From contig DATKCN010000352.1 of assembly GCA_035513175.1 (NCBI GenBank), positions 1-31,587 on the forward strand: DNA of 31,587 bases. Direction: 5' to 3'. Made by a program: the position numbers and the translations under genes. Source of the DNA: DATKCN01 sp035513175 (GTDB lineage Bacteria; Chloroflexota; Chloroflexia; Thermomicrobiales; CFX8). Numbering within the stretch: the stretch's first letter is position 1; each line of letters starts with the position of its first letter. Positions 9,845-16,788 of this stretch are shown in pieces. A model generated the notes under the pieces. That model was not told the origin of the DNA. It searched no databases and saw only the letters and a program-made list of their open reading frames with translations.

Positions 9845-9900
9845 GAATCCAAGGCGTTCATCCCTCAACACACTCACATGAGCGCCTTGGAAATCTATCA
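9845..9900 (+). repeat. Conserved stem-loop element, copy 2
   Basis: CCAAGGCG (9849-9856) pairs perfectly with CGCCTTGG (9883-9890); TCAT (9858-9861) pairs with ATGA (9878-9881), with a T-G wobble between them, giving a 13-bp stem around the 16-nt loop CCCTCAACACACTCAC. It is homologous to the element at 6941-6996, with stem bases changed on both sides so that pairing is kept. It lies between the channel gene start and the acetyltransferase gene end. Confidence 0.55.
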
Positions 9901-9927
9901 CCATCTCCGAATCACCCCGCGTGCCCC

Positions 9928-9952
9928 GGCCCTCAGCCCTCAGCCGGCATCA
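9928..9952 (-). repeat. GAGGGCTGAGGG motif at the acetyltransferase gene end
   Basis: On the minus strand the acetyltransferase ends in GAGGGCTGAGGGCTGAGGGCC, and the TGA stop (9935-9933) is part of the repeat. This is a relative of the motif at 6131-6169 and 7077-7112, in the same orientation relative to the gene it ends. Confidence 0.4.
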
Positions 9953-10493
9953 CCCTCTTCGCCATCAGGATGTCGGGCTGGCCGGGGCCGGAGGCGTCGG
10001 GGATGACGCCGATGATGGCGAAGCCCTGCTTCAGGTAGAACTCGTAGGGGTGGCGACGCAGGTTGCGGATGCGGGCGACGTGGGCGAGCGGATCGGGGTA
10101 GAGATCGACGCCTGAGAGGCTGGTGCGATTCGTCTCGTCGTCGGTCCCGAGGTAGAGGGTCATGCCGCCACGCGCGGCCACCTGTTGCTCCAGGTCGGCG
10201 ACGAGCGCGCTGCCGACGCCGCGCCTCTGCGCGTCCGGACGCACCGCCAGCGGGTGCAATTCCCAGGCGTGGCCGCCGTATTCCGGGATGCCGCCGACCC
10301 AGCCCAGCGAGGTCCCGTCGTCGTCAATCGCGACGCGGCTGAGGCGGCCGTCCTCCAGCGACTCGCGCACTTCCTCCAGCGCGGCGTCGATGGTGGAATA
10401 AGACGGCGAGTGCTCGCGAAAGGCGGCGACAACCAGTTCGGCGACTTGGCGCAGCAGGGTCTCGTCGTCCGGCGTCAGGTCGATGATACGCAC
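9933..10493 (-). CDS. GNAT acetyltransferase resembling aminoglycoside 6'-N-acetyltransferase AAC(6')-Ii
   Basis: 186 residues, a single GNAT domain. The acetyl-CoA loop is 'QRRGVGSA' (89-96). Beyond the generic fold, the run 'GGIPEYGGHAWELHPLAVRP' (67-86), then 'LYLGTDDETNRTSLSGVDLY', 'NLRRHPYEFYLKQGF' and 'PDILMAKRV', matches the order and wording of chromosomal AAC(6')-Ii of Enterococcus as I remember it. That enzyme acetylates the 6' amine of aminoglycosides, but its natural substrate is debated, so resistance is a possibility and not a conclusion. Start is GTG at 10493 with GGGGAG seven bases upstream. It is divergent from the LAL regulator across 135 bp. Its last residues are encoded by an intergenic repeat. 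Confidence 0.85.
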   Translation of the reverse strand: MRIIDLTPDDETLLRQVAELVVAAFREHSPSYSTIDAALEEVRESLEDGRLSRVAIDDDGTSLGWVGGIPEYGGHAWELHPLAVRPDAQRRGVGSALVADLEQQVAARGGMTLYLGTDDETNRTSLSGVDLYPDPLAHVARIRNLRRHPYEFYLKQGFAIIGVIPDASGPGQPDILMAKRVMPAEG

Positions 10494-10568
10494 GCCCGGC
10501 TCCCCATGGAATGCCTGCTGGTAGAGCCGCCATTGTACGGCCCGCGTGTCGCGACGGTCGCCGGGGGG

Positions 10569-10589
10569 TTGACACAGAGCGGGTATAGT
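10569..10589 (+). promoter_or_regulatory. Promoter-like hexamers upstream of the LAL regulator
   Basis: A perfect TTGACA (10569-10574) and a good TATAGT (10584-10589) lie only 9 bp apart, too close for one ordinary sigma-70 promoter. Either TATAGT works alone with activator help, or TTGACA works with the weak GGATAG at 10592. The leader would be about 30-40 nt. Confidence 0.3.
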
Positions 10590-10628
10590 GTGGATAGACG
10601 CCGCACGTTACACGGAAGCGCGGGTCGC

Positions 10629-13295
10629 ATGGAAGCCATCCTCCTGGCAACGAAGCTGCAGATTCCGCCGCGGACCAGGCACGTCGTGCATCGCGCCCGG
10701 CTGGTTGACGCGCTGGAGCGCGACATCCCCGACTACCGGCTGGCGCTGCTCGCGGCCCCGGCCGGATACGGCAAGACGACGCTGCTGGCTCAGTGGGCGC
10801 GCGCCAGCCGCCTGCCGGTCGCCTGGCTGTCGCTGACTGAGGAGGAGAACGACCCGGAGCGCTTCCTGCGCTATCTACTGGCGGCATGGGAGCGGATTTA
10901 TCCCGACATTCGCGACAGTCCGGCCTGGATGCTGCTGGGCTCGATGATGCCGGACCGCGACGCCGCACTGGCGGAGTTCATCAACATCGCCAACCTCATG
11001 CCCGATCACGCGGCACTGGTTCTTGACGACTATCACCTGATCAGCGACGACGACACCCATGCGGCTTTGACCTTCCTGCTCGACCACCTGCCCCCGACGC
11101 TACATGTCGTGCTGGCAGGGCGCGGGGAGCCGACGTTGCCGCTGTCCCGCTACCGCGCGCGCGACGAGCTGCTGGAGCTGCGCGCGGAAGAACTCCAGTT
11201 CGAGATCGATGAGGCTGAAGCGTTCCTGAACGAGCAGATGGGGCTTGCGCTTGCGGAAGGTGAGGTCGCGTCCCTTCGCGAGCAGATGGAGGGCTGGATC
11301 GCCGGATTGCAGATGGCGTCGCTCACCCTGCGTCATCACCGCGAGCCGGTTGAACAGCACGTCGTCACCGGTCGGCACCGCTTCATTGCCGACTATCTGA
11401 GTGATGACGTGCTGGTCCATCTCACAGACGAGGTCCAGCAGTTCCTGCTCCAGACGAGCCTCCTCGACCGGCTTTCCGCTTCACTGTGCGACGCCGTTAC
11501 CGGCCGCGACGACGGACAGCAGATGCTGGAATTGCTGGAACGCGAGAACCTGTTCCTGATGCCACTGGATGACAGCCGGCAGTGGTACCGCTACCACCGG
11601 TTGTTTGCCGACTTCCTGCGGGCGGAGCTGGGCCGCCGCCAACCAGCTGAGGCCGTTCCGCTCCACCGCCGGGCGGCTGGGTGGTACCTGGAGCGCGACG
11701 CGCCGGAGCAGGCCTTCCCGCACGCGGTTGCCGGGGACGACCTGGAGTTGGTGACGCGCATTTTCGAACGCTACTCGAACATCAAGCTGAACTCGGGAGA
11801 ACTGCGGCTCGTGGCGCAGTGGCTGGACGCGACCCCGGCAGCGTGGCAGGCAGCCCGGCCCGCGATCGGCCTGTCCCGGGCAGGGCTGCTGGCCTACACC
11901 GGCGCGTTCGAGGCCTGCGTCCAGTGCGTCAACGACATCGAGCAGCAGCTGACGTCCAGGGAGACCGGCGAGACGGGCTGGCAAATGGCCATGGTGAGCT
12001 CGATCCGCTGTTTCATCGCCTGCATTCAGAACGACATCGAGCAGGCGGAAGCGCATGCCGGCCGAGCGCTGCGCGACCTGAGAGAGGAGGGTGTCTCCTT
12101 TCGCGCGACGATCTACCAGGCGCTGGGAGACACGTACCGGCGGAACGGGCGCTGGGAGGAAGCCAGGGAGCATTACCTCCGGGTGCTGACCTTCCCCGAG
12201 GCTCCCAGCTTCAGCATCCAGTCAGCCCACGTCTTCGGCGCGCTGGCCGACCTCGCGCTGCGGCAGGGCCGGTTGCGGGACGCCGCGGACTACTGGCGGC
12301 GGGCGCTGGCAGCGATCCAGGAGCCGGAAAGCTGGGGGCGCGTCCCGCTTCCGGCCATCGGATGGGTCCTCATCCGAATGAGCGAGCTGCTGTACGAGTG
12401 GAACGAATTGCCGGAAGCCTGGGATCATCTGTCTCGCGGATTGGAACGCTCGGAGCTGGGCGGTGACGTGCGGGCGATGATCGCCGGGCGCCTGGTCGCG
12501 GTCCGCCTGAAGCTGGCGGAGGGTGATGTCGAGGCGGCATCCGGTTATCTGGAACAGGCCCGACCGCTGGTGGAGCAGGCGCCGTTTCCGGAGTGGGTCG
12601 GGCGCTTCGAGCGCCTGCAGCTCGAGCTCTGGCTGGCGCAGGACCATCTCAGGGCCGCCGTCATCTGGTGCGACGAAGCGCTGGCCGGCAACCTCGCGAC
12701 TCCACCGGAACCGGAGACGGCGCAACTCTCGGTCGCCCGCGCGCTGATCGTCAAGGGGGACCAACAGGCCATCGAGCAGGCGCTGGAACTGCTGGAGCAC
12801 CTGTCGCGGGCGGCGGAGGTGGAGGGCAAGGCCGGGGTCACGATCGAGGCGCTGGCGCTCGACGGCCTGGCGCGCTGGCGACGCGGAGAGCGGGCGGACG
12901 CGCTGACATGCCTGGAGCACGCCGTGCGGCTGGCGGAGCCGGAAGGCTATGTGCGGCTATTCGCTGACCTCGGCCTGCCGATGGTCCGACTGCTGCAGGA
13001 AGCACGCTCCCGTAACGTGATGCCGGAGTACGTGGCGATGCTGCTGGCGGCCTGCGGTCCCGCCACCGCGCTTCCTGACCATGCGCAACGGTCCCTGCCG
13101 GAACCCCTGACAGCCCGTGAGCAGGAGATCCTGGAGCTGCTGGCCGCCGGTCTGACGAACCGCGAGATCGCTGAGCGGCTGTTTGTTTCGCCAGAGACCA
13201 TCAAGAAGCACACCGGCAACATCTACGGCAAGCTCGGCGTGCGCGGCCGCACCGAAGCCGTGGCACGGTCCAGAGAGCTGCATTTGCTGGCGTAG
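10629..13295 (+). CDS. LAL (MalT-type) LuxR-family ATP-dependent transcriptional regulator
   Basis: 888 residues, the usual size of a LAL regulator. N-terminal STAND/AAA ATPase: Walker A 'APAGYGKTTLLA' (43-54) and Walker B-like 'LVLDDYHLI' at about 130. A long central TPR-like helical domain follows (about 400-800). The C-terminal LuxR-type helix-turn-helix is 'LTAREQEILELLAAGLTNRE' through 'VSPETIKKHTGNIYGKLGV' (about 828-880). These proteins bind an inducer and ATP, oligomerise and activate target promoters. The reading frame stays open upstream to 10185, but that stretch overlaps the acetyltransferase on the other strand; ATG 10629 starts the family's conserved 'LLATKLQIPP'. The two genes immediately downstream share a spaced motif at their promoters and are the best target candidates. 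Confidence 0.93.
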   Translation: MEAILLATKLQIPPRTRHVVHRARLVDALERDIPDYRLALLAAPAGYGKTTLLAQWARASRLPVAWLSLTEEENDPERFLRYLLAAWERIYPDIRDSPAWMLLGSMMPDRDAALAEFINIANLMPDHAALVLDDYHLISDDDTHAALTFLLDHLPPTLHVVLAGRGEPTLPLSRYRARDELLELRAEELQFEIDEAEAFLNEQMGLALAEGEVASLREQMEGWIAGLQMASLTLRHHREPVEQHVVTGRHRFIADYLSDDVLVHLTDEVQQFLLQTSLLDRLSASLCDAVTGRDDGQQMLELLERENLFLMPLDDSRQWYRYHRLFADFLRAELGRRQPAEAVPLHRRAAGWYLERDAPEQAFPHAVAGDDLELVTRIFERYSNIKLNSGELRLVAQWLDATPAAWQAARPAIGLSRAGLLAYTGAFEACVQCVNDIEQQLTSRETGETGWQMAMVSSIRCFIACIQNDIEQAEAHAGRALRDLREEGVSFRATIYQALGDTYRRNGRWEEAREHYLRVLTFPEAPSFSIQSAHVFGALADLALRQGRLRDAADYWRRALAAIQEPESWGRVPLPAIGWVLIRMSELLYEWNELPEAWDHLSRGLERSELGGDVRAMIAGRLVAVRLKLAEGDVEAASGYLEQARPLVEQAPFPEWVGRFERLQLELWLAQDHLRAAVIWCDEALAGNLATPPEPETAQLSVARALIVKGDQQAIEQALELLEHLSRAAEVEGKAGVTIEALALDGLARWRRGERADALTCLEHAVRLAEPEGYVRLFADLGLPMVRLLQEARSRNVMPEYVAMLLAACGPATALPDHAQRSLPEPLTAREQEILELLAAGLTNREIAERLFVSPETIKKHTGNIYGKLGVRGRTEAVARSRELHLLA

Positions 13296-13330
13296 CGACC
13301 GCTACCCGCCTCACGTTCACGGCCACGAGA

Positions 13331-13396
13331 ATACCCCGACCGCGTACCCCTTGCGGGGCATGCCGCTGCCCGGCCGCGCGCGTAGGCTGGAAGCGG
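13331..13396 (+). promoter_or_regulatory. Shared operator/promoter motif, copy 1 (before the DUF998 gene)
   Basis: ATACCCC-N7-TACCCC followed by GGGGCATG, then exactly 20 nt, then TAGGCTGGAAGCGG. Aligns without gaps to 14162-14227. TAGGCT (13383-13388) is a plausible -10 element with no good -35; the C/G block would lie at about -40 to -70, where an activator binds. The CCCC-TTGC-GGGG core (13347-13358) is palindromic. Confidence 0.5.
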
Positions 13397-13466
13397 ATCG
13401 ACGTGATCTCAGTTCCGCGGCCTCAATCGTGGAACTGCGATTGGATCAGCCCAGGAGGTGTGTGCC

Positions 13467-14150
13467 ATGTCGTTTTCGACTCTGTCTTCCGGCCCGCGGG
13501 ATCGAACGCAGGTTGTACGCATCGCGACCGTTGCGCTGATTGGGATCATATGTTTCAGCGCCATCATCGTCGTCCTGCACGTGCTGCGCTCGGATGACCC
13601 CGTGCGGCAGCCGACCAGCGCGTACGCCGTCGGGGAGCACGGCTATCTCATGACCTCGGCCTTCCTCAGCGTCAGCCTGGCTTCCATGGCGCTGATCGTT
13701 GGGCTCTATCGAGGCGTATCGGATTCCGCGCGATCTCAGGTTGGGCTTGGCCTGCTGGGAATATGGGCAGTCGGGGTGCTCGTTGCCATGATCTTCCCGA
13801 TCGACCTGGAAGGGGCGCCGCGAACGACGGCGAGCATCATCCACCGGGTGACCGGCCCGATTGCGTTTCTAAGCCTCAGCATGGGCGCGATCCTGGTGTC
13901 CCGGCGCTTCAAGGACGACGCGAGCTGGCGCCCTCTCCACCGCGTCGCGGTGTTCCTGGCGGTCGCCATGCTGGCGGCGTTCATCGTGACTGGGCTGAAT
14001 ATCGCCACCGATTCAGGGTACATGGGCATCTTCCAGAGGATGGTTCTCGTGACGTTCGTAACGTGGTTCGCCCTGGTGGCGACGCGCCTGCTAATGCTTG
14101 CGAGCGCGTCGGACGACACAGCTCGGGTGAGCCGCCAGGGCGGCCGCTGA
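13467..14150 (+). CDS. DUF998 family integral membrane protein
   Basis: 227 residues with about six hydrophobic helices, starting near residue 20 ('VALIGIICFSAIIVVLHVL'). The segments 'YAVGEHGYLMTSAFLSVSLA' and 'IIHRVTGPIAFLSLSMGAI' match the DUF998 pattern of small multi-helix inner membrane proteins of unknown function. A GTG at 13458 overlaps the ribosome site; ATG 13467 is preferred, with AGGAGG (13453-13458) eight bases upstream. It is the first gene after the LAL regulator, 171 bp away, with its own conserved promoter motif. A second copy of that motif starts 12 bp after its stop, so the SnoaL-like gene behind it is probably transcribed separately but under the same control. Confidence 0.8.
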   Translation: MSFSTLSSGPRDRTQVVRIATVALIGIICFSAIIVVLHVLRSDDPVRQPTSAYAVGEHGYLMTSAFLSVSLASMALIVGLYRGVSDSARSQVGLGLLGIWAVGVLVAMIFPIDLEGAPRTTASIIHRVTGPIAFLSLSMGAILVSRRFKDDASWRPLHRVAVFLAVAMLAAFIVTGLNIATDSGYMGIFQRMVLVTFVTWFALVATRLLMLASASDDTARVSRQGGR

Positions 14151-14161
14151 GCCGTGGAGAA

Positions 14162-14227
14162 ATACCCCACCCGCATACCCCCTTCGGGGCATGACCGCGC
14201 CACGAGACCGCACTACGCTCGAAGTGG
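14162..14227 (+). promoter_or_regulatory. Shared operator/promoter motif, copy 2 (before the SnoaL-like gene)
   Basis: ATACCCC-N7-TACCCC, GGGGCATG, 20 nt, TACGCTCGAAGTGG. Block spacings are identical to the copy at 13331-13396 while the bases between blocks differ, as expected for sites kept by selection. TACGCT (14214-14219) is the matching -10 candidate; the start codon is 56 bp further on. Confidence 0.5.
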
Positions 14228-14274
14228 GTTGAGTGACCCACGGATGTAACCGGAGTAGTAGAAAGAAGGGACTC

Positions 14275-14700
14275 ATGTCGGAACAGAACAAAGTCCTCGA
14301 ACGCCGTCTCATCGAACAGGTGTGGAACGAGGGAAACCTGTCCGTCGCCGATGAGGTCGTCGCCAGGGACTATACCGGGCGCCAGTCGCGTGGCGAGACC
14401 CGTGGTCCGGACGGCTTCAAGCAGTACTTCGCCATGCTGCGCGGGGCCTTCCCCGACATCCACTTCACGATCGAGGATCAGATCGCCGAAGGTGACAGGG
14501 TGGTGACGCGTTGGACGGCTCACGCCACGCACCAGGGTCCGTTTCAGGGCATCCCGCCCACCGGCAACCCGGGCGTGGTAACAGGCATCACGATCAACCG
14601 CATCGCCAACGGCAAGCTCGTCGAGGGCTGGACGAACCTGGACGAGCTGGGTCTGTTGCAACAGCTCGGCGTCATCCCGGCGCCGGAGCCGGTCGGGTAG
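14275..14700 (+). CDS. SnoaL-like ester cyclase / polyketide cyclase-type protein
   Basis: 141 residues, one NTF2-fold domain. 'LERRLIEQVWNEGNLSVADE', 'FKQYFAMLRGAFPDIHFTIE', 'GDRVVTRWTAHATHQGPFQG' and 'RIANGKLVEGWTNLDELGLL' follow the SnoaL-like pattern closely. Relatives catalyse ring closure on polyketides or act on other small molecules; many are uncharacterised, so the substrate is unknown. ATG 14275 has GAAAGAAGGG five bases upstream; an in-frame upstream start at 14233 lies within the promoter region and is rejected. A methyltransferase follows 66 bp later. A small GGCGGC/GCCGCC hairpin overlaps the stop codon. Confidence 0.85.
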   Translation: MSEQNKVLERRLIEQVWNEGNLSVADEVVARDYTGRQSRGETRGPDGFKQYFAMLRGAFPDIHFTIEDQIAEGDRVVTRWTAHATHQGPFQGIPPTGNPGVVTGITINRIANGKLVEGWTNLDELGLLQQLGVIPAPEPVG

Positions 14701-14716
14701 GCGGCCCGACGCCGCC
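14700..14716 (+). terminator. Short hairpin at the SnoaL-like stop codon
   Basis: GGCGGC (14700-14705) pairs with GCCGCC (14711-14716) around a 5-nt loop and starts on the last base of the stop codon. No T-run; it may only reduce read-through into the methyltransferase gene. Confidence 0.3.
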
Positions 14717-14766
14717 TGTCACAGTCCAGCCATGCCGATCATTCACAGCTTGACAAGGAGAAGCAC

Positions 14767-15591
14767 ATGGTTACGCAGCAACAGTCACGAGCCGCATGGG
14801 ACGCGATCGCGGGGGGATACGACGAGTTCATCACCCCGATGAACATGGCGCTGGGGGAAGATGCTCTGCGCCGCGCCAACCTTCAGCCAGGCATGCGCAT
14901 GCTGGACGTGGCGGCTGGCTGCGGCGCGCTCAGTATTCCGGCTGCGCGCCTCGGCGCCGATGTTACCGCGGTCGACATCGCGCCGGCCATGATCGAGCGG
15001 CTCACGGCGCGGGCGCGTGACGAACAGCTCGCGAACCTGGACGCGCGTGTGATGGATGGCCAGGCGCTTGAGCTGGACGACGACACCTTCGACCTCTCGG
15101 TGTCGCAGTTCGGCGTCATGCTCTTCCCGGACCTGCCGCGCGGACTGGCCGAGATGGTGCGTGTCACCCGGCCGGGGGGACGCGTGCTGATCGTCGCGTT
15201 CGGCAGTCCGGCGCAGGTTGAATTCCTCGGCTACTTTCAGGGCGCCATCAAGGCTGTCGTCCCTGGCTTCACCGGCCTGCCGATGGATCCGCCTCCCCTG
15301 CCCTTCCAGGTGGCGGATCCTGAGAAGCTGCGGCAGGAGATGGCCAAAGCCGGGCTCAAGGACGTGCGCATCGAGCAGGGCAACCACGCCATGGCGTTTC
15401 ACTCCGGAACGCACATGTGGAACACGGTGACGACCAGCAACCCCATCGGCATGATGTTGGTCGCCGACCTGACGGATGAGCAGCGCGCCGCGGTGCAACA
15501 GACGCTGGACGGCATGTTGCGCCAGCGCTCCGGCAGCAGCGGACCGGCCGTCCTCAACGCCTCGGTCAACATCGGCGTCGGAACGAAGTAA
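14767..15591 (+). CDS. Class I SAM-dependent methyltransferase, type A
   Basis: 274 residues, UbiE/Methyltransf_11-like. SAM-binding motif I is 'MLDVAAGCGALSIPAARLG' (about 45-63), the acidic residue ending beta-2 is in 'VTAVDIAPAMI', and motif 'VRVTRPGGRVLIVAFG' follows at about 132-147. The C-terminal part (about 185-274) carries 'KLRQEMAKAGLKDVRIEQG' and 'AFHSGTHMWNTVTTSNPIG'. ATG has AAGGAG eight bases upstream. It probably shares a transcript with the SnoaL-like gene, suggesting small-molecule modification. A truncated near-copy of its C-terminus occurs at 17748-18017, between the two type-B methyltransferases. Confidence 0.88.
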   Translation: MVTQQQSRAAWDAIAGGYDEFITPMNMALGEDALRRANLQPGMRMLDVAAGCGALSIPAARLGADVTAVDIAPAMIERLTARARDEQLANLDARVMDGQALELDDDTFDLSVSQFGVMLFPDLPRGLAEMVRVTRPGGRVLIVAFGSPAQVEFLGYFQGAIKAVVPGFTGLPMDPPPLPFQVADPEKLRQEMAKAGLKDVRIEQGNHAMAFHSGTHMWNTVTTSNPIGMMLVADLTDEQRAAVQQTLDGMLRQRSGSSGPAVLNASVNIGVGTK

Positions 15592-15668
15592 TGACGTCTC
15601 CCCGGCCAGTTGTGCGGCAGCCGGCTGGACGCAGGCGACCGTGACAGAGCAACTCCGTTGATTGGAGG

Positions 15669-15989
15669 ATGAAAGGTCTGCCGCCGCATTCATCCACGGG
15701 CGCCTACGTCAACTTCATGATGGCCGACGAGGGACAGGAGCGGGTGCGCGCCACTTGCGGCGACAACTACGAGCGCCTGACCCGCGTCAAGAAGCGGCAC
15801 GACCCGGACAACCTTTTCCGGATCAACCAGAACATCCGGCCGAGCGAACAGCCGATGCCACGCGGCGGATGGCGGGATACGCTGCCATCCGCCGCAGATC
15901 CATACGACGCCGATCTGATCCCTGGCAAGCCACCGGCAAGGTCAAATCGGTTGTCATCACATGAATGGAGAGCCACATGTCACCTGTAG
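15669..15989 (+). pseudogene. Remnant of an FAD-linked oxidase C-terminus (berberine-bridge, BBE, domain)
   Basis: Open frame of 106 residues. The segment from 15699 to 15842 reads 'YVNFMMADEGQERVRATC', 'GDNYERLTRVKKRHDPDN' and 'LFRINQNIRP'. This is the standard C-terminal BBE signature of flavin-linked oxidases of about 450 residues, where the Cys is usually Tyr. The FAD-binding and substrate domains are absent: upstream lies only a short unmatched stretch after methyltransferase A. After the BBE part the frame runs on in unrelated sequence to 15989 and overlaps the start of the exported-protein gene. It is best read as the tail of a deleted gene, and it suggests the cluster once encoded a flavin oxidase. 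Confidence 0.75.
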
Positions 15990-16567
15990 CACGCCTTTCC
16001 CACGTGTCGATCGAAGTCATCAGAACGGTCATCATCCTGGCGATCGTCCTGGCTGTCGCCACCGCCTACACCGCCCGTGGCGACTCGCACGACACCACCT
16101 TCCACGCCTGCCTGTTCGCGGGCTCGCTGTCGCAGGTCGGAACCGCTGAGCCTGCCAACTGTGGACGAGGAGAGCCAATCTCATGGAATGCGCAGGGGGT
16201 CCAAGGCATCCCTGGAATCTCCGGGCTGACGATCAGATCCGTCTTCGGGGGCGCCGTTGGCGAGTCCACAATTCCCGGTGAGATCCTCGTGACCTGCCCA
16301 GATGGGCTCATCCCGATCGGCAGCGGCTATTCGCTGAGCAGGGATGACGCAACTGCAATTGTGATCACCAAGAATCGTGCGGTTGCGAGAACCGATGACA
16401 ACAATCCATTCAACTTTCCCGTGTATGACGGCATTCGCAACTTCGGGACGAGTGATTACGGCTGGGAGTTCCACTACATCAACACGGCTGCTCCCTCGAC
16501 TTCCGACGGGCATTCCTTCACATTCAATGCCTACTGCGTCGCCGTTGCTCCGCCGGCGGAGACCTAA
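15977..16567 (+). CDS. Exported hypothetical protein
   Basis: 196 residues. A hydrophobic N-terminal segment ('VIRTVIILAIVLAVATAYTA', about 15-34) looks like a signal peptide or anchor. The mature part has a short collagen-like stretch ('GVQGIPGISGL') followed by a Cys-containing beta domain ('EILVTCPDGLIPIGSGYSLS' ... 'FTFNAYCVAV'). That arrangement is common in secreted proteins of unknown function, where Cys and a Gly-rich turn precede short beta strands. ATG 15977 is chosen because TGGAG ends six bases upstream; an in-frame ATG at 15965 is less well placed. It is not obviously related to its methyltransferase neighbours. Confidence 0.65.
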   Translation: MSPVARLSHVSIEVIRTVIILAIVLAVATAYTARGDSHDTTFHACLFAGSLSQVGTAEPANCGRGEPISWNAQGVQGIPGISGLTIRSVFGGAVGESTIPGEILVTCPDGLIPIGSGYSLSRDDATAIVITKNRAVARTDDNNPFNFPVYDGIRNFGTSDYGWEFHYINTAAPSTSDGHSFTFNAYCVAVAPPAET

Positions 16568-16692
16568 CGGGGATTGGCTCTAATCGGGAGGTGTCTTGAT
16601 CGACGATCCGGCAGGGTGCGCCAGTCTTGTTCAAGACTTCCGCCGCGCATAACCGAGACATCGAACGACGCCACTTGCGCACACGCTTCCCA

Positions 16693-16726
16693 GGGCATGA
16701 CGGCGCCCCTCGCAGGGAACTATGCC
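16693..16726 (+). promoter_or_regulatory. Weak third copy of the cluster promoter motif
   Basis: GGGCATGACGGCGCC (16693-16707) followed by TATGCC (16721-16726), 21 nt after the CATG, resembles GGGCATGACCGCGCC and TACGCT at 14187-14219. The upstream ATACCCC blocks are not preserved. It lies about 63 bp before the type-B methyltransferase start. Confidence 0.3.
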
Positions 16727-16788
16727 GCAAAGGAATCGAACCACGCGAAGGCTAGATAGCTCTTCCAACGATAACGATAGGAACGGTC

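Noticed and set aside
10569..10589. TTGACA and TATAGT as one strong sigma-70 promoter
   Set aside because: Spacing is only 9 bp instead of about 17, so it is listed as promoter-like only.
10185..10628. Upstream extension of the LAL regulator frame
   Set aside because: Overlaps the acetyltransferase gene on the other strand; the family's conserved N-terminus begins at ATG 10629.
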